Part shown: positions 36,515 to 45,606 of the stretch, piece after piece
Position numbering within the stretch: position 1 is the stretch's first letter
Layout of the letters: every line of letters starts with the position of its first letter
DNA from: Hymenobacter psychrotolerans DSM 18569
Lineage (GTDB): Bacteria; Bacteroidota; Bacteroidia; Cytophagales; Hymenobacteraceae
Direction: 5' to 3'
Assembly: GCF_900142395.1 (NCBI RefSeq)
Contig: NZ_FRAS01000008.1
Span: 102,166-166,165, forward strand
DNA: 64,000 bases
Notes under the pieces: generated by a model
The model's input: the letters and a program-made list of their open reading frames with translations, nothing else
Database searches by the model: none
What the model was told of the DNA's origin: nothing
Program-made: the position numbers and the translations under genes

Positions 36515-37816
36515 TTGATTCTGCGCCCCTTTTTCTCCTTCCTGCTTGCCTTCCGCCTCCGCCGTCTGAGCCGGCCTGCCGGCCTGCTCACGGCCGCGCT
36601 GCTGCTCACGCAGCTGGCCCAGGCCCAGGTGCAGCTGCGCGGCACCGTCATCGACAAAGACACCCGCGAGACGCTGCCTTTTTCCAGCGTGGTAGTGCGC
36701 AATTCCACGCTCGGCACCACCACCAACGTCGATGGCGAGTTCACGCTGAACGTGCCCAAGCTGCCGGTTACGCTGCTCGTGTCGGAGCTGGGCCACCTCA
36801 AGGATACGATTCGGGTGACCAGCGCCTCGGAGCCGCTGAAGCTGGCGCTGGCCACGGCCGCCGTGGCGCTGCCCGAAGTGAAAGTAGGCAGCTACCCGTT
36901 TCAGCTCGTCGACCGCGCCTACCGCCAGATACAGGCCAACTACGACCAGAAATTCTACGGCAAGGCTTTCTACCGCCAGCTCACCCGCATCGATAAGCAG
37001 CCCACGGAGCTGCAGGAAGTAGTCTGGAACGTGAAGTCCAGCAACGCCCGCATCGAGGGCACGGCCATTGCCCAGGGGCGCTACGCCGCCGTGCCCAGCA
37101 TCACCAACTTCAGCAACTTCTCGCTCTACACCAAGTCCTACGGCCTCTACGACGCCAACGCCGACTCCACCAAATCCCTGGCGCTGCTCAGCCCCAACGT
37201 AGTGAAAAACTACCTGCTGGAGCTGAAAGGCATTGTATCGGGCGCCGACAGCACCAAGGGCGGCATTGCGGAAATCGACTTCGAAACCCGCCCCGAACTG
37301 ACCAAGTACCGCGCCGAGGGCACCATCTGGATTGACATCGACTCCTACAAAGTGGTGCGCTACCACATGAAGTCGCCCAATTTCACAGGCTCCACGTCTA
37401 ACCCCAACCAGAAATTCCGCAACACCCAGCTGGAAATCGAAATGGCCTTCCGCAACGACGACCCGGCCGTGACGGTAGCCCCGCTGGAATACATGAAGGT
37501 GAACCTGGCCGCCGACCTGGTGAGCGGCAAGCAGTCCACGCCGCTCAACGTTTCGTCGTTCACGTTCTTCTATGACACCAACACTAGGCCCACCACCATC
37601 CCGTATGCCCGCGTGAGCGTGCAGGACCGCGACCTGGCGGCCATCAAAGCCATCAAGTACGACCCCGAGTTCTGGGCCAGCAACCCCGTGGTGCAGCGTA
37701 CGCCGGTGGAAGATGAAGTCATTGCCTCTTTCGAGAAGAAAGGCGCTTTCGGCACGATGGTGAAGAAGCCCGAGCCCAAAGCCGACGTCCGCATCCGCAA
37801 CGGCCGCATTGAGTAA
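36515..37816 (+). CDS. Secreted protein with carboxypeptidase-regulatory-like N-terminal domain
   Basis: From TTG 36515 the product has 433 residues with a good signal peptide (ILRPFFSFLLAFRLRR...LAQAQ). ATG 36449 in the same frame would add 22 residues in front, making the signal unusually long. Residues about 37-115 are a CarboxypepD_reg-like beta-sandwich (VQLRGTVIDKDTRETLPFSS, NVDGEFTLNVP). The following 310 residues are a conserved Bacteroidota-type beta-rich domain with FYGKAFYRQL, AEGTIWIDIDSYKVVRYHMK and PLEYMKVNL. It probably sits at the outer membrane; the function is unknown. It converges with sod across a perfect terminator and an inverted-repeat element. Confidence 0.82.
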   Translation: MILRPFFSFLLAFRLRRLSRPAGLLTAALLLTQLAQAQVQLRGTVIDKDTRETLPFSSVVVRNSTLGTTTNVDGEFTLNVPKLPVTLLVSELGHLKDTIRVTSASEPLKLALATAAVALPEVKVGSYPFQLVDRAYRQIQANYDQKFYGKAFYRQLTRIDKQPTELQEVVWNVKSSNARIEGTAIAQGRYAAVPSITNFSNFSLYTKSYGLYDANADSTKSLALLSPNVVKNYLLELKGIVSGADSTKGGIAEIDFETRPELTKYRAEGTIWIDIDSYKVVRYHMKSPNFTGSTSNPNQKFRNTQLEIEMAFRNDDPAVTVAPLEYMKVNLAADLVSGKQSTPLNVSSFTFFYDTNTRPTTIPYARVSVQDRDLAAIKAIKYDPEFWASNPVVQRTPVEDEVIASFEKKGAFGTMVKKPEPKADVRIRNGRIE

Positions 37817-37849
37817 GCAGAGCAAGCCCGCCGTTCGGAGCCACAGACC

Positions 37850-37952
37850 GTCATTCCGAGCGCAGCGCAGCGGAGTCGAGGAATCTCGCGTGCTGACGTT
37901 GTGATGCTTGATTACCACACTAGCGAGATTCCTCGGCTCCGCTCGGAATGAC
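37850..37952. repeat. Long inverted repeat (REP-like intergenic element)
   Basis: Left arm 37850-37889 and right arm 37923-37952 pair over 30 bp (GTCATTCCGAGC, then GAGGAATCTCGC); the left arm carries 10 extra bases. A 33-base centre separates them. It lies in the intergenic space of convergent genes. Such arms with GGAATCTCGC are typical interspersed repeats of this group of genomes (from memory). Confidence 0.8.
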
Positions 37953-37966
37953 AGTCTCATAAAGAC

Positions 37967-38004
37967 AAAAAAGGGCCGCTCCAACGTTGGAGCGGCCCTT
38001 TTTT
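37967..38004. terminator. Perfect bidirectional terminator
   Basis: AAAAAAGGGCCGCTCCAACG forms a fully palindromic stem with its complement, with A- and T-runs on both sides. It serves the convergent 36515 and 38023 genes. Confidence 0.9.
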
Positions 38005-38022
38005 GTGTGCGCGAAGCAGGAT

Positions 38023-38772
38023 TTAGCCCTTGCGCGACTCTTCGTATCGGCTGGATACTTCGCCCCAGTTCACCACGCTCCAGAACGTTTTAATGTAGTC
38101 GGGGCGCTTGTTCTGGTGCTTGAGGTAATAGGCGTGCTCCCACACGTCGAGGCCCAGAATGGGCGTGCCGCGCTGCATGCCGGGCAGGTCCATCAGCGGG
38201 TTGTCCTGGTTGGGGGTGCTGGTGATGGACAGCTTGTTGGCTTTCTTGTCGTGAATCAGCCACGCCCAGCCGGAGCCGAAGCGGCCGGTAGCAGCCTTTG
38301 TGAATTCCTCCACGAACTTGTCGTAGGAGCCGAAATCCTTGTTGATGGCAGCGGCCAGCGCGGACGTGGGCCGTCCGCCACCCTTCGGCGACAGAATCTG
38401 CCAGAAGAAAGAGTGGTTCCAGTGGCCGCCGGCATTGTTGCGGATAGCATCAGGCTGCTTGCTGGCCGATGCCAACAGCTGCGCCAAGCTCAGCTTCTCC
38501 TCCGGCTTGCCTGCCACGGCCTCGTTCAGCTTCGAAACGTAGGTTTTGTGGTGCGCATCATGGTGGATTTCCATGGTTTTGGCATCAATGTGCGGCTCCA
38601 GCGCATTAAACGCGTAGGGCAGAGCCGGCAGCGTGAAGGGGCCGTCGGCCATGGGCGTGGCGCGAGCCTCGCGCAGCAGCCCTTCCTCGTGGGCTGCGGC
38701 CAGCACCGCCGGGCTTACCAGGGCGCCAACCATGGTCAGCAGGCCATTTTTTAGAAAATCTCTTTTCAGCAT
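38023..38772 (-). CDS. Exported superoxide dismutase (Fe/Mn type)
   Basis: The 249-residue enzyme has the Fe/Mn-SOD fold: [39 protein letters not shown] (metal His), and the C-terminal [15 protein letters not shown] (metal Asp and His). It converts superoxide into oxygen and peroxide. Unlike common cytoplasmic forms it begins with [18 protein letters not shown], a signal peptide with a KR-x-FLK motif that resembles a variant twin-arginine signal. Periplasmic or surface location is inferred. Fe versus Mn cannot be decided by eye. Probably monocistronic. Confidence 0.93.
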   Translation of the reverse strand: MLKRDFLKNGLLTMVGALVSPAVLAAAHEEGLLREARATPMADGPFTLPALPYAFNALEPHIDAKTMEIHHDAHHKTYVSKLNEAVAGKPEEKLSLAQLLASASKQPDAIRNNAGGHWNHSFFWQILSPKGGGRPTSALAAAINKDFGSYDKFVEEFTKAATGRFGSGWAWLIHDKKANKLSITSTPNQDNPLMDLPGMQRGTPILGLDVWEHAYYLKHQNKRPDYIKTFWSVVNWGEVSSRYEESRKG

Positions 38773-38893
38773 GATGAGAGCAGGTAAATGAAAGAGCAGA
38801 AGTAAGAGCCAGCCGAGCTGGTGGCAAAGCCGCTACCGTGTACCGGTTCCGAAAGGCTCAGGTTGCAGCGGCTTGCGAAACCAAATAAAGAAA

Positions 38894-38922
38894 AAAGCCC
38901 CGGAAACTGGTTCCGGGGCTTT
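38894..38922 (-). terminator. Terminator of the SDR gene
   Basis: A perfect 12-bp stem (AAAGCCCCGGAA / TTCCGGGGCTTT) has a 5-base loop. The plus-strand A6 in front makes a U-tract for the leftward SDR gene. Confidence 0.88.
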
Positions 38923-38928
38923 CGTGGC

Positions 38929-39645
38929 TTAGGGGTTGGTGCTCCACATGCCGGCTTCCTTGATGAAAATGCGCCGGTTGAGCTTGAGCTGGGAGATGAT
39001 GAACTCGGCCAGGTCTTCGGGCTGCATCACCTTGTCGGGGTTGCCATCGGTGAGCTTGTTGTTGATGGCCAGTTCCGTGGCTACGGTGCTGGGCGTCAGG
39101 GCCGATACCCGGATGTTGTGCTTGCGCACTTCCTGCATCAGCGACTCGGTGAGGCCGAGCACGGCAAACTTAGAGGCGCTATAGGCGCTGGTAGTAGCCG
39201 CGCCGCGCTGGCCGGCCGTGCTGGCTACGTTAATAATGTCGCCGGTTTCGCGCGCAATCATGCCGGGCAGCACGGCGCGGGTGGTGTAGTAAGTGCCCAG
39301 CAGGTTTACCTGAATAATCCGCTCCCACTCAGCCGGATCCATGTCTACGAGCTTGGCAAACGTGCCGATACCGGCGTTGTTGATGAGGATGTCGAGGGTG
39401 CCTAGCGCCTCAGTGGCCTGCGCTATGGCGGCTTCCACGGCGGCGCGGTCGGCTATATCCGCCGCCACGACTACCGCCTTTACGCCCAGCGCCTCTACTT
39501 CCTGTGCTACTTCCCGTAGCTGCGCTTCGGTGCGGGCCAGCAGCGCCACGTTCACGCCTTCCTGGGCCAGCGCTACTGCTACTGCGCGCCCGATTCCTTT
39601 GCCTGCGCCCGTTACAAGGGCGTTTTTGCCGGCTATTGATGCCAT
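38929..39645 (-). CDS. SDR family oxidoreductase (3-ketoacyl-ACP reductase-like, FabG type)
   Basis: ATG 39645 ([13 protein letters not shown]) gives 238 residues, the normal length of classical short-chain dehydrogenases. Motifs: NAD(P) binding [21 protein letters not shown], catalytic Ser in VASTAG, and Y-x-x-x-K in [10 protein letters not shown]. It reduces a ketone or oxidises an alcohol with NAD(P)H; the strongest resemblance is to FabG-like 3-oxoacyl reductases. A longer form from 39735 would add 30 residues without similarity to the family. Located alone between the sod and T9SS cargo genes. Confidence 0.92.
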   Translation of the reverse strand: MASIAGKNALVTGAGKGIGRAVAVALAQEGVNVALLARTEAQLREVAQEVEALGVKAVVVAADIADRAAVEAAIAQATEALGTLDILINNAGIGTFAKLVDMDPAEWERIIQVNLLGTYYTTRAVLPGMIARETGDIINVASTAGQRGAATTSAYSASKFAVLGLTESLMQEVRKHNIRVSALTPSTVATELAINNKLTDGNPDKVMQPEDLAEFIISQLKLNRRIFIKEAGMWSTNP

Positions 39646-40012
39646 TTCTACTAGAGTTAGTGGAGTGTTTCTCGTGCCCTTCTGGGTACGACGGCTAAGT
39701 AACTGCACTGCCCGCCTTATGTTAGCAGCCGCCACATATTTCCTGATCCGGGAAAAATATTTCCAGAAAATACCCGGCTGTTTAGCAGGTGTAGCTTACT
39801 GTGTCTATATAAAAAATGTTAAAACGGATAAGCACTACGGTAGCGCTACAGGCTTTTCTGGCAAAAAAATGCAAGCATACCGTTTATAGTAATAATTATA
39901 TAATTAAATGTAATAATATAAATTATCTGTGGTTTTGCTTCGCTGCAATGTAGGAAACGGCGTACAAACCGCAAAACGGGTCCAAAACAATATTTCTTAA
40001 AGCACATTTACC
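39646..40012. other. Divergent promoter region, AT-rich
   Basis: These 367 bases separate the SDR gene and the T9SS cargo gene. Bases about 39880-39930 are nearly pure A/T, in strong contrast with the genome, and ATATTTCC/GGAAAAATAT form a loose dyad near 39735-39760. No gene or stable RNA is seen. Confidence 0.5.
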
Positions 40013-41284
40013 ATGAAAGCCAACTTACTTTCTTTTGTTCTACTTCTCCTGTTTGGTTTCAGCGCCTCTTCGCACGTGCAGGCCCAAACCACGTATGTGT
40101 CTCGTCCCGGAGGGGGACCCTGGAGCGACCCTGATACCTGGCTGACAAACGGAGTAGCCGGCGTATCGGCGCCTGCTCCCAGCGCCACCACCCCGCAGCG
40201 CGAAAGCAACAATATCATCGTCATCAACTCTCCCGTGACGCTGGATATGGACTACACCATTGAGGGCACCGACGGCCTGCTCACCGTGAACCGGGGTGGC
40301 TCGCTTACCGAAGACGGTCCGGGCCGCCGGCTCAACTTCGGCAGCCAGCGCGGCAACGACCAGTTGCGGCTGGTGCTCAACGGCGCTTTGCAGGTGACTT
40401 CGCTGAGCTTCTATAAAGCCGATGCGGAAATCAACGCCCCGCTGCGCACGAGCTGCAACATTTCCTTGGCCAACCAGTCGACGCTGGAAGTAAACGGCAG
40501 CGTGACCATCGAAGGCAACCTGATTGTGCGCCAGGGCAACCCCGCCATTGAGGGCAGCGGCCAGCTAAACATCAGTGGCTGCGTGCTTACCAACAACAAC
40601 GGTTCCCTCAATGGCCTATTTGGCCCGAACCTTAGCGTGTGCGTGCAGGGAAATGCCAATGCCTGTGACACCGAAGGACTCAGCTGCAACCCAAATATTG
40701 CCCAGTACATTACAGTAGGTGGCTGCCGGGCGCCGCTGCCGGTGGAGCTGCGTAGCTTCACGGCCCGCAACACGGGCGGTACCGTGCAGATTGCCTGGAC
40801 CACTGCCAGCGAGAAAAACTCGGACAGCTTCCTGGTAGAGCGGGCCGGGGAGAGCAAGGAATTTGTAGCGGTAACGTCGGTAGCGGCAGCCGGCTCGTCG
40901 CAGACGCTTCGTTCCTACTCGGCTATCGACCAGAAGCCCCTGGCCGGCAACAACTACTACCGTCTCAAGCAAATCGACAAAGACGGCACCTTCGCTTACT
41001 CGCCGGTGGTGAACGTACGGATGGGCGGAATTGACAAACAGGACCTGAACGCCTACGGCACCAGCCGCCGCCTGAAGATTGAGATGAATACTGCGGCCGT
41101 GTGCCAGGTGCTTCGCATCATGGATAGCATGGGCCGGGTGGTGTATACCGAGAATATGCCGGCCGGCACTACCGGCCTGATGACCCGGGAAGTGCCCTTG
41201 AACGGCACGGGGTCTGGCGTCTACATTGTGCAGGCCGTGACCAACCAGGGCACCATCAGCCGCAAGTTTATGCTGGCCGAATAG
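40013..41284 (+). CDS. Secreted protein with T9SS type A sorting domain
   Basis: The 423-residue protein has a signal peptide (MKANLLSFVLLLLFGFSASS, cleavage near VQA), an N-terminal beta-helix-like region (about residues 25-240, with regular strands such as YTIEGTDGLLTVNRGG and GNLIVRQGNPAIEGSG), then the linker RAPLPVELRSFTARN, which is common before T9SS domains in these organisms. The C-terminal sorting domain shows LRIMDSMGRVVYTENM, GVYIVQAVTNQG and ends SRKFMLAE. It would be secreted or anchored at the surface by the type IX system. Function is unknown; a cell-surface adhesion or structural role is a guess. Confidence 0.88.
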   Translation: MKANLLSFVLLLLFGFSASSHVQAQTTYVSRPGGGPWSDPDTWLTNGVAGVSAPAPSATTPQRESNNIIVINSPVTLDMDYTIEGTDGLLTVNRGGSLTEDGPGRRLNFGSQRGNDQLRLVLNGALQVTSLSFYKADAEINAPLRTSCNISLANQSTLEVNGSVTIEGNLIVRQGNPAIEGSGQLNISGCVLTNNNGSLNGLFGPNLSVCVQGNANACDTEGLSCNPNIAQYITVGGCRAPLPVELRSFTARNTGGTVQIAWTTASEKNSDSFLVERAGESKEFVAVTSVAAAGSSQTLRSYSAIDQKPLAGNNYYRLKQIDKDGTFAYSPVVNVRMGGIDKQDLNAYGTSRRLKIEMNTAAVCQVLRIMDSMGRVVYTENMPAGTTGLMTREVPLNGTGSGVYIVQAVTNQGTISRKFMLAE

Positions 41285-41300
41285 CGGATTACCATGAATG

Positions 41301-41335
41301 CAAAAGCCCCCGAAGAAATTCTTCGGGGGCTTTTG
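41301..41335 (+). terminator. Rho-independent terminator of T9SS cargo gene
   Basis: CAAAAGCCCCCGAAGAA pairs fully with TTCTTCGGGGGCTTTTG, giving a 16-bp stem and T-run 17 bases after the stop. Confidence 0.9.
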
Positions 41336-41368
41336 CGTTCGGGACGGTCAGTGCGCGGCGAAACCCCT

Positions 41369-41376
41369 TATCTTTC
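41369..41376 (+). promoter_or_regulatory. Candidate -7 element (TATCTTTC) for the DUF885 gene
   Basis: One mismatch from TAnnTTTG, 29 bases before ATG 41406 and directly after a terminator. Confidence 0.35.
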
Positions 41377-41405
41377 CCGGTACCAACCTTACTCCCGCTC
41401 TCCGC

Positions 41406-43253
41406 ATGAAAAATATCGTCCTGACAGGCTTACTGGCCGGCCTGCTGCTCGGTGGCTGCAACCAGCAACAGCCCAAAACAGGGGAAACCGCCGCTCCTGC
41501 CAGCCTCGCCGACGTGAAAGAAATCAACCAGCTGTTTGAGCTGTATTGGGAAGAAAACGCCAAGCTGTTTCCGCTTGAAGCTACCACGCAGGGCGACAAC
41601 CGCTACAACGACCAGCTACCCAACGATGGCACCAAGGCCTTCCGGCAGAATCTGGCGGCGTTTTACCAGAAATACCTCGACGGACTGCGCAAGTTCGACC
41701 GCGCCAAGCTGTCGGCTACCGAGAAAGTCAGCTACGACATTTTTCAGTACGACCTCGAAACCAAGCTCGAAGGGTTGAAGCTGAACACCTGGATGATGCC
41801 GTTTCAGCAGTTCTGGGGGCTACCCATCATGATGGGGCAGTACGGCTCGGGCGAAGGCATGCAGCCCTTCAAAACCGCTAAAGACTACGACAACTGGCTG
41901 GGCCGGGTGCGCGGCTTCTCGGTGTGGGCCGATACGGCCATCAGCAACTTCCGGCAGGGCATGCAGGCCGGGGTGGTGCTGCCCAAAGTTCTGGTGAACA
42001 AGATGATTCCGCAGATGCGCGACCTGCAGGTGACAGACCCAACCAAGAGCCTGTTCTATGGTCCCATCACGAAGATGCCGGCCGACATTTCGGCCGCCGA
42101 CAAGGAGCGAATTACGGCGGCCTACAAGAAGGCCATCATGGAAGAACTGGTACCGACCTACAAGAAGCTCGGCGACTTTCTGGAAAAAGAATATGCCCCT
42201 AAAGCGCGGCCCAGCACCGGTATTTCGGCCATTCCGGGCGGCGCCGACATCTACCGCTACTACGTAAAGAGCTGGACCACCACCGACAAAACGCCGGACG
42301 AAATCTACCAGACCGGCCTAAAGGAAGTGGCCCGTATCCGGGGCGAGATGGAGAAAGTGAAGGCTCAGGTAGGCTTCAAGGGCGAGCTGCCGGCATTCTT
42401 CGCCTCGTTGAAAACCGACCCCAAGCTGATGCCCTTCAAAACGCCGGAAGACGTGCTGAACGCCTTCCGCGGTATCCAGGCCAACATCACCCCAAACCTG
42501 TCCAAAATGTTCGGGCGCACGCCCAAAACGCCGTTTGAAATCCGGCAGACCGAAGCCTTCCGTGCCGCTTCGGCTTCGGCCGAGTACAACCAGGGCTCAC
42601 CGGACGGCACGCGCCCCGGCATTTTCTACATCCCGATTATCGATGCTACCAAGTTCAACGTGACGTCGGGCATGGAGTCGTTGTTTTTGCACGAGGCCAT
42701 TCCGGGCCACCACTATCAGATTTCGCTGCAGCAGGAAAACAACGACCTGCCCAAGTTCCGCCGCTTTGCGTGGTATGGCGCCATGGGCGAAGGCTGGGCG
42801 CTCTATACCGAAAGCCTGGGCAAGGAGCTGGGCCTCTACACCGACCCGTACCAGTACATGGGTGCCCTCGGCGACGAGATGCACCGCGCCGTGCGCCTGG
42901 TAGTGGACGTGGGCATGCACTCCAAGAACATGACCCGCGAGCAGGCCATCAAATACATGCTCGACAATGAGGCCATCAGCGAAGAAGGCGCCGTAGCCGA
43001 AATTGAGCGGTACATGGCTATTCCGGGGCAGGCGCTGTCGTATAAAATCGGGGCGCTGAAAATCCGGGAGCTGCGCGAGAAGTATGCGCAGCAGTTGAGC
43101 GGAAAACCCAACGTGCTGCGCGAAAAGTACGCTGGCCAGAACAAAGAGCATTTCCGCCTGCCCGATTTCCACGACGAGCTGCTGGTAGATGGCGTAATGC
43201 CGCTGGCCGTACTGGAACGCAAGATGGACAACTGGGCCGCCACGCAGAAATAA
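41406..43253 (+). CDS. DUF885 family lipoprotein (putative zinc metallopeptidase)
   Basis: ATG 41406 (MKNIVLTGLLAGLLLGGC) gives 615 residues with a clear lipobox LLGGC. The DUF885 domain spans most of the protein. HEAIPGHHYQISLQQ followed by EGWALYTESLGKELGLY is the family's HExxH-like zinc motif with the downstream Glu ligand. Homologues are annotated as peptidase-like lipoproteins, though activity is proven in few cases. It would act on peptides in the periplasm or outside. Monocistronic: a terminator lies on each side. Confidence 0.9.
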   Translation: MKNIVLTGLLAGLLLGGCNQQQPKTGETAAPASLADVKEINQLFELYWEENAKLFPLEATTQGDNRYNDQLPNDGTKAFRQNLAAFYQKYLDGLRKFDRAKLSATEKVSYDIFQYDLETKLEGLKLNTWMMPFQQFWGLPIMMGQYGSGEGMQPFKTAKDYDNWLGRVRGFSVWADTAISNFRQGMQAGVVLPKVLVNKMIPQMRDLQVTDPTKSLFYGPITKMPADISAADKERITAAYKKAIMEELVPTYKKLGDFLEKEYAPKARPSTGISAIPGGADIYRYYVKSWTTTDKTPDEIYQTGLKEVARIRGEMEKVKAQVGFKGELPAFFASLKTDPKLMPFKTPEDVLNAFRGIQANITPNLSKMFGRTPKTPFEIRQTEAFRAASASAEYNQGSPDGTRPGIFYIPIIDATKFNVTSGMESLFLHEAIPGHHYQISLQQENNDLPKFRRFAWYGAMGEGWALYTESLGKELGLYTDPYQYMGALGDEMHRAVRLVVDVGMHSKNMTREQAIKYMLDNEAISEEGAVAEIERYMAIPGQALSYKIGALKIRELREKYAQQLSGKPNVLREKYAGQNKEHFRLPDFHDELLVDGVMPLAVLERKMDNWAATQK

Positions 43254-43274
43254 GCTGCGCCGGTAGTGCCTGCA

Positions 43275-43312
43275 ACGGCCGCTGCTTCCGTGTAGGAGGC
43301 AGCGGCCGTTTT
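43275..43312 (+). terminator. Rho-independent terminator of the DUF885 gene
   Basis: ACGGCCGCTGCTTCC and GGAGGCAGCGGCCGT form a stem with one mismatch, followed by TTTT. Confidence 0.88.
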
Positions 43313-43437
43313 GGTTGGGGCCTGCCGGAAGTGCGCGGCGGCCAGAACACTGGTGCCGGGTGGCGTGTTTATCGGGGCCCGGGGCTGTTGCTCTTGGGGC
43401 TGCGCTGCCCGGCAGCCGGTACCATACTTCCGTTTTC

Positions 43438-44070
43438 ATGCGCCACATCACGCCCGCCGACCTGCAACGCTTCGAGAAAGTCTTTCGGCTCAACCTCGTC
43501 AATTCTCTGCCTGGCTACAAACCCGCCAACCTCATCGGCACGGCTGATGGGAGCGGGGCCACCAACCTGGCCATTTTTAGTTCGGTGTTGCACTTGGGCT
43601 CGGCACCGGCGGTGCTCGGTATCGTGACGCGGCCCACCACCGTGCCGCGCCACACCTACCAGAATCTGAAAGCTACCGGCTGCTTCACCATCAACCACGT
43701 GCATGCCGGCTTTGTGGCCCAGGCTCACTACACTTCCGCCGACTTCCCGGACACGGAATCGGAGTTTGTAGCGTGTGGCCTGACACCGGTCTGGCGCGAC
43801 GATTTTCCGGCTCCTTATGTCGCCGAAAGCCAGATCAGCATTGGGCTGCGGCTCCAGGAAGAGCTACCGATTCATAACGGCACCGTGCTGCTGGTGGGCA
43901 GCGTAGAACACATCTATCTGCCCGATACTGTGCTGCTCGCGGATGGCACCCTCGACCTGGCCGCTGTTGAAGATGTGAGTGTGTCGGGGCTGGATACGTA
44001 CTTCCGGGCCCAGCCGGTAGGGGCCTTTGCCTACGCCCGGCCCGGGCAGGGGCCGCAGCCCAAGCAGTAG
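43438..44070 (+). CDS. Flavin reductase family protein
   Basis: The 210-residue protein starts at ATG 43438 (MRHITPADL). It shows the flavin-reductase-like FMN-binding split-barrel pattern: LIGTADGSGATNLAIFSSV (phosphate-binding strand and loop), VLGIVTRPTTVPRHTYQNL, and GCFTINHVHAGF. Such proteins bind FMN and reduce flavins with NAD(P)H or act as oxidoreductases of unknown substrates. Cytoplasmic. An upstream extension to 43315 is open but has no ATG and no homology-like features. The downstream DUF4126 gene follows after 88 bases and may be co-transcribed. Confidence 0.87.
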   Translation: MRHITPADLQRFEKVFRLNLVNSLPGYKPANLIGTADGSGATNLAIFSSVLHLGSAPAVLGIVTRPTTVPRHTYQNLKATGCFTINHVHAGFVAQAHYTSADFPDTESEFVACGLTPVWRDDFPAPYVAESQISIGLRLQEELPIHNGTVLLVGSVEHIYLPDTVLLADGTLDLAAVEDVSVSGLDTYFRAQPVGAFAYARPGQGPQPKQ

Positions 44071-44158
44071 TTTCGGCGCGTATTTCGTAGGTGGGCTCAG
44101 CCGCCGGCCGGCCCGGCCCGTTTAAGGTAGCTGTTCCCTCATCAGACTTCCCTGTTCC

Positions 44159-44662
44159 ATGACCAAACACTTCTGGCAAACCCTCGGCCTGGGCACTATT
44201 GCCGGCTTTCGCAGCATGACGGCCCCCGCGCTGCTGACTGCCAACCTGGCTAAGTTTCATCCGCAAGGACTGGCCGGCTCGCCGCTGCGCTATTTGCAGA
44301 AACCCTTGGTGGCTACCGGCTTCAAGCTGCTGGCCGGGGGCGAGCTGGTAGGCGACAAGCTACCGCACATGCCCGACCGGATTGCGCCGCCGGTACTGCT
44401 GGGGCGTCTGCTGTCGGGGGCGCTGGTAGGGGCCGCGCTCTACAAAGCCAACCACGGCCGCACGCTGAGCGGCGCTCTGCTGGGCGGTGTGGCCGCGCTG
44501 GCCGCCACCTACGGGAGCTTCTGGCTGCGCCAGAAAACCACCGACGAGTCAGGGTTGCCCAGTGCTGTGGTTGGGGGCCTTGAGGATATGCTGGTGCTGG
44601 GCAGTGGCCTGGCCTTATCCAAGGGTACTGATGCCGGGGCGCCAGCCGGCCGGGCGCTTTAG
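44159..44662 (+). CDS. DUF4126 family membrane protein
   Basis: The 167-residue product has the DUF4126 signature LGLGTIAGFRSMTAPALLTA near the N-terminus, followed by hydrophobic Ala/Gly/Leu-rich helices (LLSGALVGAALYKA, GALLGGVAALAATYGSFWL, ALPSAVVGGLEDML-like region). It is a small inner-membrane protein with three to four helices. No biochemical function is assigned to the family. It stands 21 bases before the 3' end of the convergent methionine aminopeptidase gene. Confidence 0.85.
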   Translation: MTKHFWQTLGLGTIAGFRSMTAPALLTANLAKFHPQGLAGSPLRYLQKPLVATGFKLLAGGELVGDKLPHMPDRIAPPVLLGRLLSGALVGAALYKANHGRTLSGALLGGVAALAATYGSFWLRQKTTDESGLPSAVVGGLEDMLVLGSGLALSKGTDAGAPAGRAL

Positions 44663-44683
44663 CCAGATCAACGGGGTAAGCCG

Positions 44684-45448
44684 CTACTCCCAGATGCAGT
44701 TAGCCTCCGTCAGAATCAGGGGCTGGCCGTCGGTAATAACGATGGTGTGTTCGTGCTGAGCCACAAAGCTGCCGTCTTTGGTGGCCAGTGTCCAGCCGTC
44801 GCTGAGCTGATGTGCCAGGGCGGCCTTGGTGGAGATAAACGTTTCTATGGCCACCACCGAGTTCTTCTTGAACCGCTTCTGATTGTACCGGTCGTAGTAG
44901 CAGGGAATCTCCGTGGGCTCTTCGTGCAGGCTGCGGCCGATGCCGTGGCCCACCAGATTTTTGATAACCCGGAAGCCTGCTTTTCTTGCTTCCGCCTCAA
45001 TCAAGCCGCCAATATCGGCAATGCGCACGCCGCCCCGGATGCGGCTAAGAGCAGTGCGCAGAATCTGGCGGGAAGCATCTACTAAAGGCTGGTGCTGGTG
45101 AATATCGGCCCCGAGCACGAAGGAACCGCCATTGTCGGCCCAATAGCCGTCCAGCTCCGCCGATACGTCGATGTTCACCAGGTCGCCCGGCTGCAGCACT
45201 TTGCTGGCCGACGGAATGCCGTGCGCCACCTCGTTGTTTACGCTGATGCAGGTCCAGCCCGGAAAGCCATAAGTGAGCCGCGGCGCCGATTTGGCCCCCA
45301 GCTCCGCCAGAAGCCGGCCCCCGAATTCGTCTACTTCCTGGGTGCTCATGCCCGGCTGGGCGTACTCGCGCATCTGCTTCAGCGTGGTGGCTACGGCTTC
45401 GCTGATGCGCTGAAGGCCGGCTAATTCTGCGGGAGAGGTAATGGACAT
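44684..45448 (-). CDS. map: Type I methionyl aminopeptidase
   Basis: ATG 45448 (MSITSPAEL) gives 254 residues, the usual length. The five metal ligands are visible: two Asp in NIDVSAELDGYWADNGGSF, His in GHGIGRSLHEEP, Glu in VVAIETFIS and Glu in VAQHEHTIVI; the substrate-binding His is in NEVAHGIPS. The enzyme removes the initiator Met from nascent proteins in the cytoplasm. The location away from ribosomal protein genes suggests it could be one of two map copies. An upstream extension to 45484 lacks support. Confidence 0.94.
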   Translation of the reverse strand: MSITSPAELAGLQRISEAVATTLKQMREYAQPGMSTQEVDEFGGRLLAELGAKSAPRLTYGFPGWTCISVNNEVAHGIPSASKVLQPGDLVNIDVSAELDGYWADNGGSFVLGADIHQHQPLVDASRQILRTALSRIRGGVRIADIGGLIEAEARKAGFRVIKNLVGHGIGRSLHEEPTEIPCYYDRYNQKRFKKNSVVAIETFISTKAALAHQLSDGWTLATKDGSFVAQHEHTIVITDGQPLILTEANCIWE

Positions 45449-45548
45449 AGGACGAAGGGGCTGTGCGGTTTTGTAGCTTGCCAACAGGCAGGGCGCTCCG
45501 CTGGTTTACGCCAGCAACCGGCCAGGCGCTGGTGCCGGCAAGTTCAAG

Positions 45549-45583
45549 AAAAAGCCCCACAACACTAAGTTGCGGGGCTTTTT
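45549..45583 (-). terminator. Terminator of the small lipoprotein gene
   Basis: AAAAAGCCCCACAAC pairs with GTTGCGGGGCTTTTT (one mismatch), 24 bases beyond the stop of the leftward gene at 45607. Confidence 0.85.
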
Positions 45584-45606
45584 CGTCTTCGGCAGGCTGC
45601 TAGGCT

